Shown piece after piece: positions 8,618 through 16,118 of a stretch of DNA of 64,000 nt (position 1 is the stretch's first letter; every line of letters begins with the position of its first letter). Under the pieces are notes generated by a model that saw only the letters and a program-made list of their open reading frames with translations, was not told where the DNA came from and ran no database searches. Position numbers and translations under genes: made by a program. Source of the stretch: Paraburkholderia kururiensis JCM 10599 = LMG 19447 (GTDB lineage Bacteria; Pseudomonadota; Gammaproteobacteria; Burkholderiales; Burkholderiaceae); NCBI RefSeq assembly GCF_003986935.1, contig NZ_RJZE01000022.1, positions 62,001 through 126,000 of the forward strand. Direction: 5' to 3'.

Positions 8618-8923
8618 TGAAGGCTCCTGAAAAAGGGGAAATAGCAGATGACCTCTTGCGGGTCATGTCAGTTCCAGCAGCGTGTGGGGTCAGCATATGT
8701 CCGATCGGAAGCCATTTCCAGGATTTCCAGGCAGATGCGGCGCGAGGCGGGCAATCCCTGGCCGGTAGGCGGCAAGAACAGCGCTTCAAGAAACGACGCA
8801 GGGAAAACCCACGGGCATCGCACGCACGTCCGCTTGTTATAATCCTTTCACGAATTCGAACGAAACATAACGCATCGTGTGGCCGTGTTCCCGGGCCGGC
8901 GCGCATGGTGCGCAAGGATCCCC
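8618..8923. other. 306-bp divergent control region between the DoxX-like gene and the DeoR-type regulator
   Basis: It holds an inverted repeat ATGACC-N7-GGTCAT (8648-8666), a tandem 9-bp duplication TTTCCAGGA/TTTCCAGG (8715-8731), a TATAAT box (8838-8843), and a DeoR-operator-like element TTTCACGAATTCGAACGAAA (8846-8865). No gene was seen. Confidence 0.5.
8838..8865 (+). promoter_or_regulatory. Promoter -10 and possible operator of the DeoR-type regulator gene
   Basis: A perfect TATAAT (8838-8843) is directly followed by TTTCACGAATTCGAACGAAA (8846-8865), which has TTTC/GAAA ends around a GAATTC centre. DeoR/GlpR-family regulators often bind GAAAC-type half sites, and autoregulation by the gene 60 bp downstream is plausible. 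No good -35 hexamer was found at 17 bp. Confidence 0.4.
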
Positions 8924-9646
8924 ATGCTCAAGGACGAACGCCTGCGCGTACTCAGCCAGGCGCTGGCGAAACAGAACGTGATGCGGCTGCGCGACGCGGC
9001 TGCGCTGCTCGAGGTTTCAGAGATGACGGTGCGGCGCGACGTGGCCGCCAACCCCGAGCGCTTCACGTATCTGGGCGGCTACATCGTGAGCGCCACCGAC
9101 GTGCCGAACACGCCCGGCTACTCGCTCGACGCCGAGAAAGATCACTTCTCGCAGGCCAAAGCCGAGGCCTCGGCGCACGCGGCGAAGCTCATGGCCAGCA
9201 ACGAAACCCTGTTCGTGGATTGCGGCACCACGCTCACCACGCTCGCCCGGCTGATTCCCGCGGACCTCCAGGTGACGGTGGTCTGCTACTCGCTCAACAT
9301 CGCGGAGATTTTGCGGCGCAAGCCGAACGTGCGCATGATCCTGCTGGGCGGCGTGTACGTGCCGTCGTCGGATTCGTTCGCGGGCGACGAAAGCCTCGAG
9401 ATGCTGCGCCGCATGGGCATCAACAAGGCCTTCATTTCAGCGGGCGGCGTAGACGAGGCGCGCGGCGTGACCTGCTGGAACTTCCATGAAGTCGCCATCA
9501 AGCAGGCCGCCATGGCGAGCGCCGTGGAACGCCACCTCGTGGTGGATTCGAGCAAGTTCGGCGTCGTGAAAGCGGTGCGTTTCTCGCAGCTCGGCGAGTT
9601 CGACTCCGTGATCACCGAGAAGGGGCAACAGGCCATCAAGCGGTAA
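8924..9646 (+). CDS. DeoR/GlpR-family transcriptional regulator
   Basis: This 240-residue protein has an N-terminal DeoR winged helix (MLKDERLRVLSQAL...LLEVSEMTVRRDV, residues 1-40) followed by the sugar-phosphate-sensing domain (DCGTTLTTLARLIP near 102-115; VDSSKFG near 215). The ATG at 8924 is preceded by AAGGA at 7 nt; the GTG at 8879 is less likely. It points away from, but ends beside, the sugar ABC/kinase/aldolase operon. As DeoR-type proteins usually respond to a phosphorylated sugar of their own pathway, it is the obvious repressor candidate for that operon. Confidence 0.88.
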   Translation: MLKDERLRVLSQALAKQNVMRLRDAAALLEVSEMTVRRDVAANPERFTYLGGYIVSATDVPNTPGYSLDAEKDHFSQAKAEASAHAAKLMASNETLFVDCGTTLTTLARLIPADLQVTVVCYSLNIAEILRRKPNVRMILLGGVYVPSSDSFAGDESLEMLRRMGINKAFISAGGVDEARGVTCWNFHEVAIKQAAMASAVERHLVVDSSKFGVVKAVRFSQLGEFDSVITEKGQQAIKR

Positions 9647-9753
9647 TGCGCGGTTGCGGCGCAGCCGGGGTACGGCTGGACTCGAAGCGCCGCGCCGCCA
9701 GTTGTCCTCTGCTTCAGTTGCCCTGCTTCAGTCGTCCATCCGTTGCCCTCGCT

Positions 9754-10809
9754 TCAACTCCCCCGCCGCCACGCGAACAGCACGCCGGCCAGCAGAATGA
9801 ACGCGCCGATAATCACCTTCTGCCAGGTGCTCGGCACGCCCACCAGAATCAGCACGCTGTTGATCAGCGTCACCAGCACCACGCCCAGCAGCGTGCCCAT
9901 CACGCTGCCCGTGCCACCCGTAATCCTTGCGCCGCCCAGAATCACGGCCGCGATCACGTCGAGTTCCGAACCCACCAGATCGAACGGATTGGCGAGCCGG
10001 TTGTTCGACACGTGCAGGATGCCCGCAATGCCGGCCAGCATGCCCGTGTAGCCGAACACGAACAGATGCACCGCGCGCAGGTTGTAGCCGAGGCGCTCGG
10101 CAATCGCGAGGCTGCCGCCCATCGCATAGACGGCGCGGCCCATCATCGTGCGGTTGAGCAGCCACCACGTGAGCACGGCCGCCATCACGAGCGCGAGCAC
10201 CGAGACCGGCAGCACCGCGCGCAGGCCATCCGCCGTGCGATAGAACACGAGCGGAATGCGTCCGAAGTGATCCATGCTGTGCGGAATGTTCATGAAGAAC
10301 GTGGTGCCCACGAAGGTGAGCAGCAGCCCGCGGTACAAATACTGCGTGCCGATCGTGACGATCAGCGACGGCGCCTTCAACCGATGCACGAGCAGCCCGT
10401 TCACGAGCCCGAGCAGCACGCCGCCCACCGCGCCGCACACGAGAATCAGCACGAACGGCGCGTCGGGCCACCAGGCGAACACGGCCTTCGTGATCGAGTA
10501 CATGGTGAGCGCCGCAATCGCCGTGAACGACACGTCGATGCCGCCCGAGGCCAGCACCACGAGCGTGCCGAGCGCGAAGAGCGAGACCGTGGTGGCCGAG
10601 TGCAGCAGGTCGAAGAGCGTGGCGAACTGGAAGAAGCGCGGGTTGATTGCGCCCACCACGCCGCACGTCACGACGATCAGCGCCGCCGTGAACCATTCAG
10701 GCTGGCGCGCGAGCACCACGCGCAAGCCGTGCTTCACGGCAGGCTGAGCGTCGTCGGCGGCGGGTGGGGTCAAGGTGTGGTTCATCTGCGAGGGAACACT
10801 GGGTGGCAT
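9754..10809 (-). CDS. Sugar ABC transporter permease
   Basis: This 351-residue RbsC/AraH-type permease (BPD_transp_2 family) has about ten hydrophobic segments. It shows the family motifs LASGGIDVSFTAIAALTMYS and GGARITGGTGSVMGTLLG. It ends the minus-strand operon, starting 2 nt after the stop of the ATPase gene. Two starts are possible: MPPSVPSQ at 10809 or the internal ATG of MNHTLTPP at 10785. Together with the second permease encoded upstream, it would form a heterodimeric channel. Confidence 0.9.
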   Translation of the reverse strand: MPPSVPSQMNHTLTPPAADDAQPAVKHGLRVVLARQPEWFTAALIVVTCGVVGAINPRFFQFATLFDLLHSATTVSLFALGTLVVLASGGIDVSFTAIAALTMYSITKAVFAWWPDAPFVLILVCGAVGGVLLGLVNGLLVHRLKAPSLIVTIGTQYLYRGLLLTFVGTTFFMNIPHSMDHFGRIPLVFYRTADGLRAVLPVSVLALVMAAVLTWWLLNRTMMGRAVYAMGGSLAIAERLGYNLRAVHLFVFGYTGMLAGIAGILHVSNNRLANPFDLVGSELDVIAAVILGGARITGGTGSVMGTLLGVVLVTLINSVLILVGVPSTWQKVIIGAFILLAGVLFAWRRGS

Positions 10810-10810
10810 G

Positions 10811-12352
10811 TCAGGCGGCCTCCGACAACAGCGCGTGATACAGATCCGCTTCCGTCAGCTGGTCGGCACGGTATTCGTTCGCGACGCGCCCCTTCTTCAT
10901 GAGCAGGATGCGGTCGCAGTTCTGCAACAGCTCGGGCAGGTCGTCGCTGATCAGGATGATGCCGATGCCGCTTTGCGCGAGCCGCTGCATGATGCGGTAG
11001 ATGATGTCCTTCGAGCCCACGTCCACGCCCACCGTGGGGCCGTGCAGGATCAGCACGCGCGGGTCGATGGCGAGCCACCGGCCAATCAGCACGCGCTGCT
11101 GGTTGCCGCCCGAAAGCGACTGCACGGGCTTGTCGATACCAGGCGTCGCGATCTGCAGGTCGTCCACGGTCTGCCGCGCGAGCGCGTCGGCGCGCGCACG
11201 GTCAATCTGACCGAAGCGGTCGCGCAGGCTCGAAATCATTGCGGTGATCACGTTGTCGCGAATCGGCTTGTCGAGAAAGAGCCCTTCGTTCAGGCGGTCT
11301 TCGGGCACGTAGCCGATGCGGTGCTGCTTCGCGTCCGACGGCGTGCGCACCGTAATGCGCTTGCCGTCCAGCACGATCTGCCCCGACTGCGCCGGTGCCA
11401 CACCGGCAAGCGCCCGCGCGAGTTCGTTACGGCCCGAGTCGAGCAGACCCGTCACACCGAGAATCTCGCCCGCGCGCAGCGAGAACGAGACGTCGGCGAA
11501 CTGGCCCGCGCGTGTGAGCGCTTTCACGTCGAGCACTTGATCGCTGCCCACCTCGCCCTCACCGCTTTCCCGATAGCGTTCGCTCGTGAGGTGGCGGCCC
11601 GTCATCAGCTCACTCAACTGCGCCTTCGTGTACTGCGTAATCGGCCCTTGCGCCATCTTCTGGCCGTCGCGCAGCACGATCACTTCGCCGCCAATCGCAT
11701 AGCATTCGTCGAGCTTGTGGCTCACGAACAGCACCGTCACGCCGTGCGCGCGCAACTGGCCGAGCACGCCGATCAGGTTGTCCACTTCCTTCTGCGTGAG
11801 CGACGTGGTGGGCTCGTCCATGATGACGAACTTCGCCTCGCTCGCAATCGCGCGCGCAATCGCCACGAGTTGCCGTGTGGCGAGCGGCAGTTGCTCGACG
11901 AGCGTCGCCTGAAACGCGGCGTCGCCGGGCAGCCCCACCGCTTCGAGCGCACGCGCCGCCGTGCGCGCGAGCGCGCGGCGGTCGAAGGTGCGGGCGAGCC
12001 GGCCGTCGTGATCGGCCAGCTCGGACGTGAGCGCCACGTTCTCCGCCACGCTCATGTTGGGCAGGAGCGAGAGATCCTGATAGACCGTTTCGATGCCCGC
12101 CGCGAGCGCCTGCAACGCCGTAAGCCGCGCGTGACGGACGCCCTCGACGATCAGTTCGCCCTCGTCGGGCGGCTGCGCGCCGGAAATGATCTTGATCAGG
12201 GTGCTCTTGCCGCAACCGTTCTCGCCGAGCAGGTGATAGATCTCGCCGCGCCGAAAGGCGAGGCTCACACCGCGCAGCGCATGCACGCCGGTGAACCGCT
12301 TGTGGATGCCGGTCACCTCGAGAAAGTGCGGAGCAGACGTGGGCGCATTCAT
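10811..12352 (-). CDS. Sugar ABC transporter ATP-binding protein with two nucleotide-binding domains
   Basis: This 513-residue RbsA/AraG-type ATPase contains two fused ABC domains. Domain 1 has Walker A GENGCGKST (near residue 43) and Walker B with IMDEPTTSL. Its signature is degenerate (LPLATRQLVAIA instead of the usual LSxGQ). Domain 2 has a good signature (LSGGNQQRV), but its Walker B region reads LHGPTVGVDVG, with DE replaced by HG. The two lesions fall in the same composite ATP site, so one site should hydrolyse and the other mainly bind. It lies 1 nt from the binding-protein gene and 1 nt from the permease gene. Confidence 0.92.
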   Translation of the reverse strand: MNAPTSAPHFLEVTGIHKRFTGVHALRGVSLAFRRGEIYHLLGENGCGKSTLIKIISGAQPPDEGELIVEGVRHARLTALQALAAGIETVYQDLSLLPNMSVAENVALTSELADHDGRLARTFDRRALARTAARALEAVGLPGDAAFQATLVEQLPLATRQLVAIARAIASEAKFVIMDEPTTSLTQKEVDNLIGVLGQLRAHGVTVLFVSHKLDECYAIGGEVIVLRDGQKMAQGPITQYTKAQLSELMTGRHLTSERYRESGEGEVGSDQVLDVKALTRAGQFADVSFSLRAGEILGVTGLLDSGRNELARALAGVAPAQSGQIVLDGKRITVRTPSDAKQHRIGYVPEDRLNEGLFLDKPIRDNVITAMISSLRDRFGQIDRARADALARQTVDDLQIATPGIDKPVQSLSGGNQQRVLIGRWLAIDPRVLILHGPTVGVDVGSKDIIYRIMQRLAQSGIGIILISDDLPELLQNCDRILLMKKGRVANEYRADQLTEADLYHALLSEAA

Positions 12353-12353
12353 G

Positions 12354-13355
12354 TCAGAACGGGTACTGCTTGTAGTTCGTCTTGTCCACGCTCACCCAGC
12401 CCTGGCCGCGCACGATGATGCCCTTGCCCGGTCCCTTCGAGACCGTCACCTTCGTGTAGCCCGGAATGCCGAGGTCCGCACCGTTTTCCACCGTCTTGCC
12501 GTCGATCAGCATCTTCGCGACCTTGTTCATGGCGAGCCCGGCGAGCTTCGGGTCCCAGAACGCGATGCCGTTGATGGCGCCGCTTTCGAGGAACTTGCCG
12601 GCCTCCGTGGGCAGGCCCGTGCCGTAGACGCAGATCTTGCCCTGCAGGCCCGCTTCTTCGACAGCGCGGCCAATGCCGATCACGTCGAGCGACGACGAAC
12701 CCTGGAAGCCCTTCAGGTCCGGATGCTTGCGCAGCACTTCCTTCGCGACCTCATAGGCGTGCTCGCCGTCGTTGTTGGTTTCGAGCTTCGGCTCCACGAG
12801 ATCCATCTTCGGATACTTCGCTTTCGCATTGCCGATGCCGCCATCGGCCCACTGCACCTGCGAGCGGCTGCCGAGCGACCCCACCAGCACGGCCCACTTG
12901 CCTTCGTTGTGCATGCACGCCGCGAGCCGCTCGTTGAGCGCCGCGCCATAGGCGGTGTTGTCGAACGCTTCGATGTCCACCATCGTGTTCTTCTCGTTGT
13001 CGGCCTCATGCGTGACCACCTTGATGCCGCGGTCCATCGCCTTCTTGAGCGCCGGCTCCAGCGTAGGCGGGTCGTACGGCACCACGGCGATCGCGGTCAC
13101 TTTCTTCGCGATCAGGTCTTCGATGATCTTGAGCTGCTGCGCCGCATCGGCGCGGCCGGGGCCAGTCTGATAAGCGGTGACGCCGGGGTTCTCTTTCGCG
13201 AACTGCTTCACACCGTCGTCCATGCGATTGAACCAGTTGATGCCCGTCACCTTCACGACCGTGACGATGGTCTCGTTCGCGGCGTGGGCCGCGGCGATCA
13301 TGCCCGTGGCGAGCGCGGCTGCCGTCAGCGCGGCGGCGAGTCGAGTGGGTTTCAT
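12354..13355 (-). CDS. Periplasmic sugar-binding protein (LsrB/RhaS-like)
   Basis: This 333-residue protein has a Sec signal peptide ending near residue 25 (ATGMIAAAHA|AN). It carries the periplasmic-binding-protein fold of cluster B: VKVTGINWFNRMDDGVKQF at the mature N-terminus and LIAKKVTAIAVVPYDPPTLEPALKKAMDRGIKVVT in the first lobe. The sequence is closest in style to autoinducer-2 and rhamnose receptors. The neighbouring kinase, mutarotase and DeoC suggest a pentose or deoxypentose ligand. It sits between the first permease gene (upstream) and the ATPase gene. Confidence 0.9.
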   Translation of the reverse strand: MKPTRLAAALTAAALATGMIAAAHAANETIVTVVKVTGINWFNRMDDGVKQFAKENPGVTAYQTGPGRADAAQQLKIIEDLIAKKVTAIAVVPYDPPTLEPALKKAMDRGIKVVTHEADNEKNTMVDIEAFDNTAYGAALNERLAACMHNEGKWAVLVGSLGSRSQVQWADGGIGNAKAKYPKMDLVEPKLETNNDGEHAYEVAKEVLRKHPDLKGFQGSSSLDVIGIGRAVEEAGLQGKICVYGTGLPTEAGKFLESGAINGIAFWDPKLAGLAMNKVAKMLIDGKTVENGADLGIPGYTKVTVSKGPGKGIIVRGQGWVSVDKTNYKQYPF

Positions 13356-13413
13356 GCAATGTCTCCTTTATGGTTGGTTGTGGACTGCGAAGATCGATGG
13401 TGTCAGTCGCGTG

Positions 13414-14472
13414 TCAGTCGGTTCTCACGCCACCGCTGCTGCCGCTATCGGCGCTGCGTCGGCGAGGCGCGACAAAACCGAACATGGACCGCACGCGCGC
13501 CTCGCCGGCGAACGCCAGCGAAAGCAGCAGCAGGAAGCCCCAGGCGCAGTCGCCGAAGAATTGCGACACGCCGAGCAGATTGAAGAGGCTCGCGAGAAAT
13601 TGCAGCACCGTCGCGGCGAAGAACACGCAGACAATGCGTCCATAGCCGCCCGCCGGGTTCACGCCGCCCATCACCGCAATCAGGATGGCGATGAGCAGAT
13701 ACGAGTTGCCGTAGTCCCACTTCGCGCTCAGGGTGTGCGTCACGCTGATGAGCCCCGCGAGCGATGCGAGCACACCGCACATCGTGTAGGTGGCAATCAG
13801 CATGCGGTCGCGTGGAATGCCCGCATAGAAGGCAGCCTTCGGATTCGTGCCCATCAGGTAGAGCCTGAGTCCGAACGGCGAGCGCTTCGCGATCCAGCCC
13901 AGCAGGAGCACGGCCGCGATGAAGATGCAGAACGAAATGGGCACCTGCCAGACCGTGCCGTTGCCGATGTCCGAGAGCGGTTCGACATAGTCCACGTGCA
14001 CCGAGGCGCCGTTGCTCAGCACCACCGCGATACCCGTGAACAGGAGTTGCGTGCCGAGCGTGCAGAGAATCGGTGTGAGCCGCAGCCGCGCAATCACGAT
14101 GCCGTTCAGCAAGCCGCCCACGAACCCCATTGCAATCACGATGACGCAGAAGAGCGCCGTGTAGAGACCCGGCTGGTCGTCGCCGCTCACGAACCTGGGC
14201 ACCACGAGCGCCGCGATCATGCCCGAGAGGTTGGCGAGCCCCACGCCCGAAAGGTCGATGCCGCCGTTGCCCGAGATCATGGAAAGCATGATGCCGAGCG
14301 CGAGCAGGCCGAGTTCGGGCAACTGGCCGCCCATGGACTGCAGATTGTCGAGGCTCACGAACTGCCCGTGCGAGAGGAACGTCGCCACCAGCACGACGAG
14401 CACGTTCACGGTGAGCAGGAAATTCAGCTGCCGGTCTTTGAGCAACGCTCCCGGCGAAAACGAACGCTTCAT
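13414..14472 (-). CDS. Sugar ABC transporter permease (second subunit)
   Basis: This permease of about 352 residues (BPD_transp_2) contains GLLALGIMLSMISGNGGIDLSGVGLANLSG, the counterpart of the LAxGGIDLS motif, and GGVNPAGGYGRI. The ATG at 14472 (MKRSFSPG) lies 11 nt from AAAGGAG. The GTG 12 nt upstream would sit on the ribosome site, so I prefer the ATG. The last 30 residues are a Ser/Gly/Arg-rich cytoplasmic tail. Confidence 0.9.
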   Translation of the reverse strand: MKRSFSPGALLKDRQLNFLLTVNVLVVLVATFLSHGQFVSLDNLQSMGGQLPELGLLALGIMLSMISGNGGIDLSGVGLANLSGMIAALVVPRFVSGDDQPGLYTALFCVIVIAMGFVGGLLNGIVIARLRLTPILCTLGTQLLFTGIAVVLSNGASVHVDYVEPLSDIGNGTVWQVPISFCIFIAAVLLLGWIAKRSPFGLRLYLMGTNPKAAFYAGIPRDRMLIATYTMCGVLASLAGLISVTHTLSAKWDYGNSYLLIAILIAVMGGVNPAGGYGRIVCVFFAATVLQFLASLFNLLGVSQFFGDCAWGFLLLLSLAFAGEARVRSMFGFVAPRRRSADSGSSGGVRTD

Positions 14473-14523
14473 CGCAACCACCACTCCTTTGACGATGACA
14501 CCGCGCGTGAGGCGCAGCGCGGT

Positions 14524-15522
14524 TCAATGCACGTGCGAAGCCTCGCCCGTTTGCGCAAGCACGCGATTCACTTCGTCGAGCGTCGGCATGGAAGGCGCCG
14601 TGCCCGGACGTGTCACCGAAATGCCCGCAAGCGCGCAGCCAAAACGCACCGCCGACAGCGCATCTTCGCCGCGCGCGAGCGCCGCCGCGAAGCCGCCCGT
14701 GAAGCCGTCGCCGGCACCGGCCGTTTCCACCACGCGTCCGCACTGAAACGCCGGGAGCAGCACCGACCGCGTGGCCGAGTGCAAGAGCGCGCCCTTCTCG
14801 CCCAGCGTGATGATCGCGGTGCCGACGCCTTTGGCGAGCAGCGCGTCGGCGGCACGCCGCGCATCGTCGACGCTCTCGACGGCCATGCCCGTGAGCGTGG
14901 CTGCCTCGGTCTCGTTCGGCGTGATGTAGTCGCACAGCGCGTAGAGGTCGTCGTCGAACGGCATGGCGGGCGCGGGATTGAACACGGTCGTCACGCCATG
15001 CCGGCGCGCCAGTTCGAGCCCGCGACGCGCAGCCGCCACCGGTTGTTCGAGTTGCGTGACGAACACGCGCGCGGCGGCGATATCGGCTTCGATGGCGTCC
15101 ACGTCCGCGGCGCAGAGCTGATCGGCCGCGCCGGCCGCGACGATGATCGCGTTCTGGCCCGTCGCGTCGTCCACGAAAATGTGGGCTGCACCCGTCGATA
15201 CGCCGTCCGCCACCGCGGGCACGCGCGCCGTGATGCCTTCGGCGGTCCACGTCGAACGTGCAATGGCACCGAAGGCGTCGTTGCCGATGCGCGTGCAGAA
15301 CACCACGTCCGCGCCCGCGCGCGCCGCGGCCACCGCCTGATTCGAACCCTTGCCGCCCGGCCCCATCTTGAACGCCGTGCCCGCAATGGTTTCGCCGAGC
15401 AGCGGCATGCGGCTCGCACGGAACGTGAGGTCCGTCACGTAGATGCCGAGAATCACCACGCGGGCGGCGCCTGGTCCGGCTGGTCCACCCGGGCCGCGCG
15501 GCTGCGTTGCCGGCGCATTCAT
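14524..15522 (-). CDS. PfkB-family carbohydrate kinase (ribokinase/deoxyribokinase-like)
   Basis: This 332-residue kinase has both PfkB signatures: GPGGKGSNQAVAAARAGADV near residues 54-73, and ETAGAGDGFTGGFAAAL near 266-282 with the catalytic Asp in GAGD. It phosphorylates a sugar, probably at the terminal hydroxyl. With DeoC in the same operon, 2-deoxyribose to 2-deoxyribose-5-phosphate is the attractive reaction, but ribose cannot be excluded by eye. Its start overlaps the stop of the mutarotase gene by 4 nt. The first 20 residues are a Pro/Gly-rich extension. Confidence 0.88.
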   Translation of the reverse strand: MNAPATQPRGPGGPAGPGAARVVILGIYVTDLTFRASRMPLLGETIAGTAFKMGPGGKGSNQAVAAARAGADVVFCTRIGNDAFGAIARSTWTAEGITARVPAVADGVSTGAAHIFVDDATGQNAIIVAAGAADQLCAADVDAIEADIAAARVFVTQLEQPVAAARRGLELARRHGVTTVFNPAPAMPFDDDLYALCDYITPNETEAATLTGMAVESVDDARRAADALLAKGVGTAIITLGEKGALLHSATRSVLLPAFQCGRVVETAGAGDGFTGGFAAALARGEDALSAVRFGCALAGISVTRPGTAPSMPTLDEVNRVLAQTGEASHVH

Positions 15523-16004
15523 GACCGGTTCCCCGCGCTGGCCTGCGACGGGGCATCCGGCGCGAGCAGCACGCCCTTCTTGAATACGAAGCAGCCGTAG
15601 CCGCGCTGCTCGCCCGTGGCAATCACGCAGTAGGCCTTGCGGGCGCGCTCGTAGAAGGCAAAGCGTTCGATGGAAGCGAACGGCACGTCGCGCCCTTCGG
15701 CTGCGTTCACTTCGGCCTGCGCCTCGCGCTGAACGGCCGGAATGGTGTTCGGCTCGCCGACCACTTCCATGCGCAGTGCAGGATCGTCGACGAACGTGTC
15801 GAGCGGCAGCACCGAGAGCACGGCGCGAATGGCGCGCGCCGAGTCCACGCCGTCGAGCCGCAGCAGCTTGCCGAGTACCGTGGCGCGCGCGACCGAATCG
15901 GCGGGAAAGTTCGCATCGCAGATCACCACTTCGTCACCGTGGCCCATCGACGCAAGCGCATGCAGCACGTCGGCACTCAAAAGCGGGTCGAGATTCTTCA
16001 GCAC
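15519..16004 (-). CDS. RbsD/FucU-family sugar mutarotase (GTG start)
   Basis: This 161-residue protein interconverts sugar anomers or pyranose and furanose forms for the downstream kinase. The segment HALASMGHGDEVVICDANFP carries the catalytic His and is closer to FucU (MGHGDE) than to RbsD. The GTG at 16004 is chosen because TAGGAGA lies 8 nt before it; an upstream in-frame ATG lies in a low-complexity repeat. It couples by a 4-nt overlap to the kinase gene. Confidence 0.88.
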   Translation of the reverse strand: MLKNLDPLLSADVLHALASMGHGDEVVICDANFPADSVARATVLGKLLRLDGVDSARAIRAVLSVLPLDTFVDDPALRMEVVGEPNTIPAVQREAQAEVNAAEGRDVPFASIERFAFYERARKAYCVIATGEQRGYGCFVFKKGVLLAPDAPSQASAGNRS

Positions 16005-16015
16005 GTTTTGTCTCC

Positions 16016-16051
16016 TACTCTTTGTTCGGTTTTTCGGTTTGTTCGGTTTAT
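16016..16051. repeat. Short tandem repeat TTCGGTTT upstream of the mutarotase gene
   Basis: On the plus strand TTCGGTTT (AAACCGAA on the coding strand) recurs three to four times between 16021 and 16051, just ahead of the ribosome site of the mutarotase gene. It lies in the 114-bp gap after the aldehyde dehydrogenase gene. It might tune translation or vary in copy number; nothing more can be said. Confidence 0.5.
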
Positions 16052-16118
16052 TCAGTCTGCCTGGCAATCAGACGGCGCATCGGGCACGCGAGGCCCAACC
16101 GTGAAACCTGCGCCGCAC

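Noticed and set aside
13177..15600. 807-codon plus-strand frame opposite the permease and kinase genes
   Set aside because: It is His/Arg/Glu-rich antisense shadow with no domain or ribosome site.
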